Shown here: one piece after another, positions 18,624-26,740 of the stretch
Numbering within the stretch: the stretch's first letter is position 1
How the letters are laid out: every line of letters starts with the position of its first letter
DNA from: Desulfosporosinus sp. Sb-LF
GTDB taxonomy: Bacteria; Bacillota; Desulfitobacteriia; Desulfitobacteriales; Desulfitobacteriaceae
Direction: 5' to 3'
NCBI RefSeq assembly: GCF_004766055.1
Contig: NZ_SPQR01000004.1
Span: 124,001 to 188,000 of the forward strand
DNA length: 64,000 nucleotides
Notes under the pieces: generated by a model
Databases searched by the model: none
Told to the model about the DNA's origin: nothing
What the model saw: the letters and a program-made list of their open reading frames with translations, nothing else
Position numbers and translations under genes: made by a program

Positions 18624-20533
18624 ATTGTTTTTTCCTCCAATATCTCACTATTCGACTTGGGTTTTAAGATGATCAAGGCTAAGGGAGGCACTTTAAGGGT
18701 TATGGAAAACATTTGACCGTGCCATGGAACCTTCTCAGCGAAGAGGAACGACTGATTGACTCGATCCTTCCCCCCATAAATCTCTCGATCAGAATTAAAT
18801 ACTTCCTGATAGATTCCCTCGTCTGGGATGCCAATTCGGAAGTCCTCGTAATTATTGGTCTGAAAATTAATTAATATGATCAAAAAATCATTAACTTTCC
18901 GCGTTTTGCGACTAAAGACTAAAATACTCTGTTGGTGGTTATCGACATCGATCCATTCGAAACCTGACCAATCCAGTTCGTTTTCCCATAGAGCCTTTTC
19001 TCGCTGATAAAGCATATTTAACGCACAAACAAAATCTTGATGCTTTCTATGCATCTCATACTCCAATAGGAACCAATTCAGTTCTTCATCATAATTCCAC
19101 TCGATAAATTGGGCAAAATCTCCACCCATAAACATTAATTTTTTACCGGGGTGGCACATCCAATAACCATATAAACATCTTAGTCCCGCAAATTTCTGCC
19201 AGTAATCGCCTGGCATTCTATTTAGTAATGACTTTTTGCCATGCACGACTTCATCGTGAGATAAAGGGAGAATGTAATTTTCAGAAAAGGCGTAGGTCAA
19301 TGAAAACGTTAAAAGTTTATGATTGTCTTTGCGTTGGGGAAAATCCAAACTCATATATCGCAAAGTATCATTCATCCAACCCATATTCCACTTAAAGTTA
19401 TACCCTAGCCCGTCTACATAAGGTGGATAGGTAACAAGCGGCCAGTCAGTCGATTCCTCTGCAATCATTAATGTTCCCGGGTAATCTTTAAAGATCACTT
19501 CATTGAGTCTTTGCATAAAAGCAACCGCCTGGAGATTTTCTCTTCCTCCGTGAATATTACGTTTCCAGGAATGGGCTGGTTTTTCGAAATCTAGATAGAG
19601 CATACTGCTTACCCCGTCCACTCGTATCCCATCGACATGAAATTGATCAAGCCAAAACACTGCATTAGAAATGAGATAACTCCACACCTCAGTTTTTGCA
19701 AAATTAAAGTTATACGTTCCCCATTGCGCATTTTCTTCGTTTTCATAAACCGCCATGCCATTAAATCGACTTAGGCCGTGGGAATCTTTACAGAAATGAC
19801 CCGGTACCCAGTCTAAGATGACGCCAATCCCTGATTGATGACATTGATTGACGAAATACATAAAATCATCTGGATTGCCGTATCTACTGGTGCATGAGTA
19901 ATAGCCAGTGACTTGATAACCCCAAGATCCGTCAAAAGGATGTTCTAAAATAGGCATTAACTCAATGTGGGTATATCCTAGTTTAAGCACATAGTCTAGC
20001 AACTCCACCGCTAATGTTCGCCAGGTATAAAAACTTCCATCCTCGTTCTTTTTCCAGGAGCCTAAATGAACTTCGTAAATTAAAAGGGGCATCTCCTTGA
20101 CCTTGACCTCTTTTTTATTTTCAATCCATGTTTGATCTTGCCAATTAAAGCTCTCTAGAGAATAGACGATCGATGCTGTTGCAGGTCTTAACTCAGAGGA
20201 GAAGGAAAAAGGATCGGATTTCAGAAAAACTTTTCCGTCCTTAGTGTGTACTTCATATTTGTATAACTGCCCTCGAAGGTCCTCAGGCATGAAGAGAGTC
20301 CATACCCCACTATTTCCCATTTCAACCATAGAACTATTATTTGTGGAACACCAATTATTAAAGTCTCCAACAAGGCTAACATTAAGCACATCAGGCACCC
20401 AAACTGCAAAATGTGTCCCTTGAATAGCATCACATTCTATGATATGCGCACCAAGTTTCAAGTAGCTGTGGTACATTTCTCCAATATTAAAAAGATATAT
20501 TTCATCTTGATTAAGAAAACATTCTTTGTGCAT
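18575..20533 (-). CDS. glgB: 1,4-alpha-glucan branching enzyme GlgB
   Basis: This is a GH13 branching enzyme with an N-terminal CBM48-like domain (VWVPDVLNVSLVGDFNNW near residue 45). Catalytic residues are visible as Asp in IRVDGVSSM (about 304), Glu in IAEESTDW (about 357) and Asp in LSHDEVVHGK (about 425). The length of 652 is normal. It creates alpha-1,6 branches in glycogen. It is the first gene of the operon, starting at ATG 20533 after an AGAGG site. The last residues beyond PLALIILKP extend into glgP and look less conserved. Confidence 0.96.
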   Translation of the reverse strand: MHKECFLNQDEIYLFNIGEMYHSYLKLGAHIIECDAIQGTHFAVWVPDVLNVSLVGDFNNWCSTNNSSMVEMGNSGVWTLFMPEDLRGQLYKYEVHTKDGKVFLKSDPFSFSSELRPATASIVYSLESFNWQDQTWIENKKEVKVKEMPLLIYEVHLGSWKKNEDGSFYTWRTLAVELLDYVLKLGYTHIELMPILEHPFDGSWGYQVTGYYSCTSRYGNPDDFMYFVNQCHQSGIGVILDWVPGHFCKDSHGLSRFNGMAVYENEENAQWGTYNFNFAKTEVWSYLISNAVFWLDQFHVDGIRVDGVSSMLYLDFEKPAHSWKRNIHGGRENLQAVAFMQRLNEVIFKDYPGTLMIAEESTDWPLVTYPPYVDGLGYNFKWNMGWMNDTLRYMSLDFPQRKDNHKLLTFSLTYAFSENYILPLSHDEVVHGKKSLLNRMPGDYWQKFAGLRCLYGYWMCHPGKKLMFMGGDFAQFIEWNYDEELNWFLLEYEMHRKHQDFVCALNMLYQREKALWENELDWSGFEWIDVDNHQQSILVFSRKTRKVNDFLIILINFQTNNYEDFRIGIPDEGIYQEVFNSDREIYGGKDRVNQSFLFAEKVPWHGQMFSITLKVPPLALIILKPKSNSEILEEKTICFQTRKALSKPISRN

Positions 20534-20606
20534 AATATCACCAACCTCTTTACTCTAGTCCAATCCTGATAATAACTATTCTCCTAATAAATGGATTATC
20601 CTTCCT

Positions 20607-20631
20607 CCTTTTGTAAATTATTTACAAAAGG
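20607..20631. repeat. Perfect 11-bp inverted repeat in the glgB leader
   Basis: CCTTTTGTAAA and TTTACAAAAGG flank a 3-bp centre, about 75 bases upstream of glgB. On the minus strand it is preceded by GGAGG and runs into a second GGAGG. It could be a repressor site or a leader hairpin hiding a ribosome site. Confidence 0.6.
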
Positions 20632-20694
20632 TTCCCTCCTGTTCAAGTGAATTCCTATAGTTAGCATGATGTTTCCGGAAAAATGATCGTTCAT

Positions 20695-21473
20695 TTAGAA
20701 AGAGAGTCCGTACCAAAAAATGGTATGGACTCTCTTTCTATAATTGAAAAGTTTTTGATATATTCCTGTTAAAAAACGAGGGAACCGAAAATGCCCAGTG
20801 ATTGGAGAAGGCCAACTAAGTAGTTGTTCCGTTTCGCTAGTGGTTGGTCCTGGATTATGGAGAATATAGGGTACCCCATCCGGTCGGCGTTTGTCAGAAA
20901 CAACTGCTATGTGTTCGTTTGGTTGGGCAAAAGTGACGATATCTCCCGCCTGCCAGTTTTGAAGATTCTCCACATTCCCTGGCCTTATTTCCAGGGTTAA
21001 TCTCTGAGCGTGACGTTGAAAAAAATGAGGAGGTTTGCAACCCCACGGAAATCAATGTTTGAGTCTGGTTGCCCCCCCAATCGTGAATACTCTTCTGGGC
21101 GTTCCCGTATATCTTTATCAACTAAGATTCTTAGATCATAGCCAGCATTCATTAGAGCTCTCCCTACCACGTCTGTACAGACCCCTTCACTCTCTGGCGG
21201 ATAACCACCTTGGTAATAAGCACTGCGATACTGAGGTTTGTTTCGCACTTCTGCTTTGGCACCTGCCAGAATATCTCTTAAATCGTCCAGACCGTCACTG
21301 TCTTTATCAATCTGACAAGCAATGGGCGAAATCTTCACCGATGGGCTAGGGAGAACCATGCCATAAGGCCAATATCTCCACAATCTAAGTCCTGCGAAGA
21401 CGATCATCAGTAAGGTTAGAAAGGCAACGACCCAAAAACGATTGGTGCGTTTATTGATCAGGGACGTTTTCAC
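20695..21473 (-). pseudogene. DUF1287 protein gene broken by a one-base frameshift
   Basis: The first frame (from ATG 21473) encodes an N-terminal membrane anchor, then the DUF1287 core with GVCTDVVGRALMNAGYDL and SNIDFRGVANLLIFF. It then leaves the family sequence and stops. In the +1 frame the family continues at once: FFQRHAQRLTLEIRPGNV, NWQAGDIVTF, HIAVVSDKR and DGVPYILHN. Eight T in place of seven at 21019-21025 (A on the plus strand) restores one protein of about 258 residues. DUF1287 belongs to the NlpC/P60-like fold. The gene is either a fresh pseudogene or a homopolymer sequencing error. The C-terminal residues are encoded by a terminator-like hairpin. Confidence 0.8.
20696..20741 (-). 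terminator. Long hairpin at the 3' end of the DUF1287 gene
   Basis: AGAAAGAGAGTCC and GGACTCTCTTTCT form a nearly perfect hairpin of about 19 bp. It overlaps the last codons of the DUF1287 frame and separates it from the glycogen operon leader. No T-run follows on the minus strand. Confidence 0.6.
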
Positions 21474-21613
21474 CTTAATTCAATCCCCCTCTAAAAAACT
21501 TTCTAAGAAAAGTAACATTTGGATCACATTAGACGTAATAAGAGTGTAACGAAAACAAACAGCCGATAGCACAGATAGCAGGTTCAAAAGAGTATCGAAA
21601 GTGAGGGAAAGTA

Positions 21614-21811
21614 ATGTCAAAACGATTGAATCGGTCTAGTCTGGATAAACAACTTGGTGGGGTCTGTGGAGGGGTTGCCGAGTACTTAGATCTTGACCCT
21701 AGCCTCGTACGGCTGGGAGCAATTCTTCTTTTATTGGTAGGTGGAACCGGACTTTTAGCCTATCTCGTCGCTTGGCTCGTGATCCCATTGGATACTTGTA
21801 AAAGTCACTAA
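21614..21811 (+). CDS. PspC-domain protein
   Basis: This 65-residue protein consists almost entirely of a PspC domain: RSSLDKQLGGVCGGVAEYLDLDPSLVRL, then one membrane helix LGAILLLLVGGTGLLAYLVAWLVIP. Small PspC proteins sit in the membrane and take part in envelope-stress control in some bacteria. No pspA or regulator lies nearby. The start ATG 21614 follows GAGGGAAAG. A terminator follows, so it is a single-gene unit, divergent from the DUF1287 gene. Confidence 0.88.
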   Translation: MSKRLNRSSLDKQLGGVCGGVAEYLDLDPSLVRLGAILLLLVGGTGLLAYLVAWLVIPLDTCKSH

Positions 21812-21844
21812 CCATTTTACTAGTACTTCACAACAGACGTTTGC

Positions 21845-21889
21845 AAAGACCCAATTCTGACTTCTCGAAATCAGACAGGGTCTTTTTTT
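21845..21889 (+). terminator. Terminator after the PspC gene
   Basis: AAGACCC...TCTGA pairs with TCAGA...GGGTCTT and is followed by seven T. It lies between two convergent genes and may also help end the minus-strand oxidoreductase transcript. Confidence 0.85.
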
Positions 21890-23878
21890 CTAAAGTGACT
21901 CGCAAACAATCTCTGCAATATCCATTATTTGTATATCTATTTCTGAACTCTTTCCAGCTTCAGTCAGTGTTGTTAGGCATAATGGGCATGAACTGGCCAA
22001 AATATCAGGCTCCGTTCTAAGTGCCTTTTTGAAGAGCAGGCCATTAATTGCTTGCTCTTTATTGTCTTCCATCCATATTCGCCCGCCGCCAGCTCCACAA
22101 CAAAAGGCCTTCGATCGATTATTTTTCATCTCTACCAATTCAAGTCCAGGAATTGAGGTCAATACATCTCTTGGTGCCTCATAAATACCGTTATATCTCC
22201 CTAAATAACAGGGGTCGTGAAAGGTAACTTTTCTTTCATTCGCTAACTTGGGTACTATCTTACCGGATTTAAGAAAGTCTAAAATTAACTCGGAATGGTG
22301 GATTACGTGATAGTGCCCCCCAAATTGTTGGTAATCATTTTTTAGAGTGTTATAACAATGAGGACAATGAGTGACTATCGTCTTAAATTTATACCGGTTT
22401 AAAGTCTCGATATTTTTAAGCGCCAACGTTTGGAAGAGTTTTTCATTGCCAAGACGCCTAACAGAATCCCCACAACAATTTTCGTCCATTCCCAATATGG
22501 CATAATCAACTCCAGCATTTTCTAAGATCTTGAACATGATCTGCGATACCTTTTTATTGCGAGATTCATATGAACCGAAACAACCGACCCAATATAAAAT
22601 ATCCGTCTGCCTCTTCTCACTACTAAGAAGGGAAACCTTCGACTCTTTTGTCAGATAATACTTACGGTCTAACCTTAGCCCCCAGGGATTTCCCACTTCT
22701 GAGATACCTTTATAGACCTTCTGAACCTCAGGTGGATAGTCTGTACTCTCAGTGCTCAGGCTTCGTCTCATATCCACAATTCTCTTTATATGTTCTATAA
22801 AGATGGGGCATTTATCTTCGCAAAGTCCGCAAGTAGTACATGACCATAGCGTCTCTTTAGAAATTACCTTATCAGTGAGTGGTAATGACTTGATCTTGTC
22901 TCTTACTCTGAACCAGGAATTCTGCTCGATAGAGTGACGTTTTAAACGTTGAATCATGATTCTTGGAGATAAGGGAGCTCCACTTGAGTAAGCGGGGCAA
23001 CCTTTCTGACACCTTCCGCAGGAAATACAGGCATCCAATTCAAGAAGCTGTTTCTTACTAAACTCTTCCAGTCGAGAAGATCCTATAGTCATGTCTTCTG
23101 TGGATATTCTTTCGACCGATGTTAACCCTCCTATAGTGTTCAAAGATCTCAAAAAAATGTTGAGTGAAGATGCAATCATGTGAAACAACTTGGAATGAGG
23201 GATATAAGCAATAAACCCAAAAGCCAACAACATATGAAAATACCATAAAGAGGCATGTGAAGATAAGGCTGATTGAATGGAGAATCCTAATAGTTGAAAT
23301 ACCACAGAGAAAAACAGACCAACCGGTGTCCAATAAGCCCAAAGATCATCCGTAACGTAAATCCGCAAACCCTCTATAACAAAGCCCGTAAATAGAATGG
23401 AAAACGTTAGAATCAATAAAACTGCATCATCGAGGGTGTAATCGTCATGGTCTGGTTTATCAATATAACGTTTATAGGTAGCCATTCCGATTCCAATCAT
23501 GGCAATTAGTCCAAATATATCCATTAAAAAACTGAGGATTAAATACTTCTTCCCATAAAATAGCGGAATTCCAAAATGATCCTGGATGGCGATAACTAAG
23601 GTTCCTAGGGTCAAAATGAGAAACCCATAAAAAACCCCTAAATGCATGAATCGGCGGAAAGTCCCCCGAAAAATTTCTGTGTCATGCTTAATCACAACAG
23701 AGAAACACATCTTCAATCTCAAAACAAAGTTATCATACCTAATAGGTCGCCCCTGTTCCCAACTCTTAATTTTCTTATAACAACCCAAAGTGAAAATAAG
23801 GAAAGCTACTAAAGCAAATAAGTACATTAATTCCTTACCATGGATATTCCAATAGATCTGTCTGGTTTCCTCCTCCAT
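21890..23878 (-). CDS. Membrane iron-sulfur oxidoreductase, NarI-like cytochrome b fused to HdrD/DsrK-like CCG domains
   Basis: Residues 1-245 hold about five membrane helices of the NarI/DsrM heme b type. Two [4Fe-4S] motifs follow, CISCGRCQKGCP (about 283) and CTTCGLCEDKCP (about 350). Then come two CCG domains: GCFGSYES with DENCCGDSVRRLG and THCPHC, and DPCYLGR with FCCGAGGGR and SCPLC. Such proteins exchange electrons between menaquinone and a thiol/disulfide or ferredoxin partner; HdrDE and DsrMK do the same as separate subunits. The gene stands alone, so its physiological partner is not evident. Confidence 0.88.
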   Translation of the reverse strand: MEEETRQIYWNIHGKELMYLFALVAFLIFTLGCYKKIKSWEQGRPIRYDNFVLRLKMCFSVVIKHDTEIFRGTFRRFMHLGVFYGFLILTLGTLVIAIQDHFGIPLFYGKKYLILSFLMDIFGLIAMIGIGMATYKRYIDKPDHDDYTLDDAVLLILTFSILFTGFVIEGLRIYVTDDLWAYWTPVGLFFSVVFQLLGFSIQSALSSHASLWYFHMLLAFGFIAYIPHSKLFHMIASSLNIFLRSLNTIGGLTSVERISTEDMTIGSSRLEEFSKKQLLELDACISCGRCQKGCPAYSSGAPLSPRIMIQRLKRHSIEQNSWFRVRDKIKSLPLTDKVISKETLWSCTTCGLCEDKCPIFIEHIKRIVDMRRSLSTESTDYPPEVQKVYKGISEVGNPWGLRLDRKYYLTKESKVSLLSSEKRQTDILYWVGCFGSYESRNKKVSQIMFKILENAGVDYAILGMDENCCGDSVRRLGNEKLFQTLALKNIETLNRYKFKTIVTHCPHCYNTLKNDYQQFGGHYHVIHHSELILDFLKSGKIVPKLANERKVTFHDPCYLGRYNGIYEAPRDVLTSIPGLELVEMKNNRSKAFCCGAGGGRIWMEDNKEQAINGLLFKKALRTEPDILASSCPLCLTTLTEAGKSSEIDIQIMDIAEIVCESL

Positions 23879-24003
23879 ATAAACACCTCAATTATTTATG
23901 AAAGTCAGAAAGTACCTTTGGCGCTATCATAAAACTTGTGATAAAGCCATTTTTATTAAAGCTTCCTGATTGACCGCGTTCCGGAATTTCCATTCTAACA
24001 ACG

Positions 24004-24037
24004 AAAATACCTTACCCCAATCTCGGAGTAAGGTATT
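24004..24037 (-). terminator. Terminator after the small zinc-ribbon gene
   Basis: AATACCTTAC pairs with GTAAGGTATT around a 12-nt loop, followed by TTTTCG on the minus strand. It lies 130 bases past the stop of the 48-residue protein and upstream of the oxidoreductase gene. Confidence 0.55.
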
Positions 24038-24166
24038 AATCTAAATTATATCATAGGTTATTGCATGATTTCTAGCCGCCAGTAAACTGTTGAGTATTCA
24101 TTACTTTTTCACTGAATAGGATTCTTCGGGAGAATTGCCTTCGTCAGCAAACCATCCAAATTACTT

Positions 24167-24313
24167 TTACTTTATCATGTTTTTTCTGTTGGCACAGGAC
24201 TCGGGGGGTGACACCGCATACTTCATTTTACAATCCTCGCAGACCTGCATACCATGATCTACATACAAATCCTCTTCTAGGACTTCAACATTACACCTCG
24301 CACATTTAGACAA
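24167..24313 (-). CDS. Small CxxC-CxxC zinc-ribbon-like protein, unrecognised
   Basis: From TTG 24313, with AGGG six bases upstream, a 48-residue frame reads SKCARCNVEVLEEDLYVD, then HGMQVCEDCKMKYAVSPPE. The pair CARC...CEDC spaced about 20 residues apart is a zinc-ribbon or LIM-like knuckle seen in many short clostridial proteins of unknown role. The ATG-less start and short length lower certainty. A hairpin terminator downstream and the brxC terminator upstream define it as its own transcription unit. Confidence 0.6.
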   Translation of the reverse strand: MSKCARCNVEVLEEDLYVDHGMQVCEDCKMKYAVSPPESCANRKNMIK

Positions 24314-24579
24314 CTCAATCCCTACTTTCAAGTTCTACTTTGATGATGAACACTTAATTAAATTAACTCAAAGATAGCGGATCTATTCTTGTAGAAAAAT
24401 AAGTCCTTTTTAGACTCGCTCTGACAAAGTAGGGGTCGAAATGTCAACCTGAAGTAATTTAAGGAATATCAATGTTTCGAGAACTTTTTATACTGCTCTT
24501 CTTATATCAAGGACATTGTTGAGAACCTAACAAACACTTGTGCCATAGTCTAAATGAACACTAGCCTTATACTTAGATA

Positions 24580-24621
24580 CAAAAGGGATTCCTTCGCACG
24601 AGGGTGAAGGAATCCCTTTTG
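24580..24621 (-). terminator. Terminator after brxC
   Basis: AAAAGGGATTCCTTC pairs perfectly with GAAGGAATCCCTTTT across a 10-nt loop, 20 bases past the brxC stop. T-rich ends on both sides make it potentially bidirectional. Confidence 0.85.
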
Positions 24622-24640
24622 TTAGGTTATTCAAGGTTGC

Positions 24641-25009
24641 TTAAAGGTTTAAATTAAAAGGAAGGCTCTCCCCTACCAAAGCTTTTTTAATGTTATCCTG
24701 GGTCACTGCTTGGTGTGAAGTATGCCATATGACTTTCCCGTCACTAATCAGGAGCACTTGAGGAGATTGATGCTTAACTCCCAAATCCTCAGCGGCTTGG
24801 TTGGAAACCGGCCGAGACTCAATTACTTTAACCATAGTCACAAGAACATCCTCTGAATTTTCATTGATAAAATCCTGTACCTCTTTCCATGCACGTGCAC
24901 TGACAGGGCATGATGTACTATGTTTAAATAATAGTATTTTACGTCGGCTAGACTCTTTCAAAATCTCTTCTAATTCTTCCGAAATGGTAATTTCCTTGAA
25001 TTCCGGCAT
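24641..25009 (-). CDS. brxC: Monothiol bacilliredoxin BrxC (YtxJ family)
   Basis: This 122-residue thioredoxin-fold protein of the YtxJ (DUF2847) family has its active-site Cys in HSTSCPVSARAWKEV near residue 34 and the cis-Pro region HQSPQVLLISDGKVIWHTSH near residue 80. In Bacillus this family removes bacillithiol from S-bacillithiolated proteins. The match fits the bacillithiol deacetylase pair at 53-54 kb and supports a bacillithiol-using organism. It is a single-gene unit with its own terminator. Confidence 0.9.
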   Translation of the reverse strand: MPEFKEITISEELEEILKESSRRKILLFKHSTSCPVSARAWKEVQDFINENSEDVLVTMVKVIESRPVSNQAAEDLGVKHQSPQVLLISDGKVIWHTSHQAVTQDNIKKALVGESLPFNLNL

Positions 25010-25119
25010 CGTTTTCTCCCCCTTCTAGGTCTGTATAATTATAACAAAAACACCCTTGTATATAAAGTCGGCTCTCTCATACTATGATGCATCCCGTTTA
25101 CACAGACATTTTCTTTCAT

Positions 25120-25893
25120 TTAATGGCTCTTTACCCGTTGCCAACGACATAAGATTGTTTCAAATATATCTACTGCAATAAATAAACTGACTCCAAGTAG
25201 AGCCATCATAATAATTCCAGCAAACATCTCGTCTGGAGCAGCACGGCTCCACGCATCCATTATGAAATATCCTAATCCTTCGGTCGTAGCAAACGATTCG
25301 GCAAAAAACAAAACAGCAATTGCTGTTCCCATACTTAAGCGAAGAGACGTCAAAACATCTGGCAAACTCGCAGGAAGGAGTACGTACCTATAAACTTGGA
25401 CCCGATTTCCTCCTAGAGAACGTAGCGAAGAAATTGTTTCACTCGGTACTTTGCGAACCGCGTCACGTGTTGTGACCAAAATTTGAAAAAAGACAATAAA
25501 GGTGATGAGGAAAATCTTCGAACTATCGCCCAGTCCGAAAAACAAGAGAATTAAGGGAAGAAAGACAATCTTTGGGATAGGATAGGTTATATAGACTAAT
25601 GGGGCAAAAAAACGATCAATTCTCCGTTCATAACCCATAATCAGGCCCAGAGGCAGCCCAAAAAATAACGAGAGTAACGTTGAAATGATGACACGGTAGG
25701 TGCTGACCCAAAAGTGTCTCCCCAAATTCGATTCAAACAGCAGCCGAATGGTAGCATTCAAAGCTGCCTCAGGTGTCGGCAGAAGAGGCGTCTTAAGGCT
25801 CCAAGTTGCAAAATGCCAGAGTGCTATTAAAAAAAGAGTAGCCCCCACGTACCCAAAGAGCTGTCCATGGAATTCTCGACCTTGCTGGGTCAT
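25120..25893 (-). CDS. ABC transporter permease, NitT/TauT (SsuC/TauC) family
   Basis: This is a 257-residue permease with six membrane segments. The EAA-type loop SETISSLRSLGGNRVQVYRYVLLPASLPDVLTSLRLSMG binds the ATPase. The family imports alkanesulfonates, taurine, nitrate or thiamine precursors. Its ATG overlaps the stop of the ATPase gene by four bases (ATGA), implying coupled translation. Third gene of a binding protein-ATPase-permease operon. The substrate cannot be told from the sequence. Confidence 0.9.
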   Translation of the reverse strand: MTQQGREFHGQLFGYVGATLFLIALWHFATWSLKTPLLPTPEAALNATIRLLFESNLGRHFWVSTYRVIISTLLSLFFGLPLGLIMGYERRIDRFFAPLVYITYPIPKIVFLPLILLFFGLGDSSKIFLITFIVFFQILVTTRDAVRKVPSETISSLRSLGGNRVQVYRYVLLPASLPDVLTSLRLSMGTAIAVLFFAESFATTEGLGYFIMDAWSRAAPDEMFAGIIMMALLGVSLFIAVDIFETILCRWQRVKSH

Positions 25894-26645
25894 TTGGCCA
25901 TCCCCCCTTCAAGAAGAGAACGGACATAGCTGGTTTTCTGGAAAAATTCTGATGTCTGACGATAGCCAGTTTGTCCAACGCGAGGATTAAGGATTTCGCC
26001 CATAACATGTGTTGGGCGGCCATCTGCTAGCACTAAAATACGGCTACCTAGAAAAACAGCCTCTTCAATACTGTGTGTCACAATAACTGTCGTTAATTTG
26101 TTTTCTTGCCATATTTCTAATAAAAGTTTTTGAAGTCGTTCGCGAGTCAAAGCGTCGAGTGCTGACAAAGGCTCATCCATTAACAACAGATCCGGTCGTA
26201 AGGTTAACGCACGAGCTAACGCCACTCTTTGTCTTTGTCCCCCACTCAATTGGCTGGGAAAATGATGTTTCACTTCCCACAACCCCATCTTATGGATCAT
26301 TTCTTCGACTACTTTTTGATACTCTCGCTTTGCTATATGCCTTACTCGCAAACCTAAACTAACATTCTTTTCCACATTAAGCCAAGGAAAGAGCCCATAT
26401 TCTTGGAGGATGAAGGCTGTTTTTTGACGGGTACCCATCACACGCTCACCCAAAACCTTTATTTCTCCGCTTGTCGGTTGCAACAAACCGGATAAAAGAT
26501 AAAGAAGTGTGCTTTTTCCACAGCCGGAGGGACCTATCAAGACTAAGCATTCACCTGATTCAATCTTTAAATTGAAATGGTCATAGACCTTGACCTGTGA
26601 CGATCCCTGAACATAAGCCAGATCACAATTAGAAACTTCAATCAC
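25890..26645 (-). CDS. ABC transporter ATP-binding protein, NitT/TauT family
   Basis: A complete 251-residue ATPase: Walker A GPSGCGKSTLLYLLSG (about 38), Q-loop FILQEYGLFPWL, signature LSGGQRQRVALARAL (about 135), Walker B LLLMDEPLSALD and H-loop VIVTHSIEEAVFL. It pairs with the permease downstream and the lipoprotein upstream. A strong hairpin separates it from the binding-protein gene, probably lowering its expression relative to that abundant component. Confidence 0.93.
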   Translation of the reverse strand: MIEVSNCDLAYVQGSSQVKVYDHFNLKIESGECLVLIGPSGCGKSTLLYLLSGLLQPTSGEIKVLGERVMGTRQKTAFILQEYGLFPWLNVEKNVSLGLRVRHIAKREYQKVVEEMIHKMGLWEVKHHFPSQLSGGQRQRVALARALTLRPDLLLMDEPLSALDALTRERLQKLLLEIWQENKLTTVIVTHSIEEAVFLGSRILVLADGRPTHVMGEILNPRVGQTGYRQTSEFFQKTSYVRSLLEGGMAK

Positions 26646-26680
26646 AGGTTATTCTCTCCTTAATATTTAGAATCAGAGGT

Positions 26681-26724
26681 CGGAGGAGCAAGTTCAAAGG
26701 TAGAACCATGAACTTGCTCCTCCG
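26681..26724 (-). terminator. Intercistronic hairpin between binding-protein and ATPase genes
   Basis: CGGAGGAGCAAGTTCA pairs perfectly with TGAACTTGCTCCTCCG (16 bp) around a 12-nt loop. No T-run follows, so it is more likely an attenuator or mRNA stabiliser than a full terminator. Confidence 0.65.
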
Positions 26725-26740
26725 ATATTATGTGGGTACT

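Noticed and set aside
23879-24166. Possible additional gene between the oxidoreductase and the small zinc-ribbon gene
   Set aside because: Only a hairpin and AT-rich sequence were seen; no frame has both a start signal and protein-like composition.
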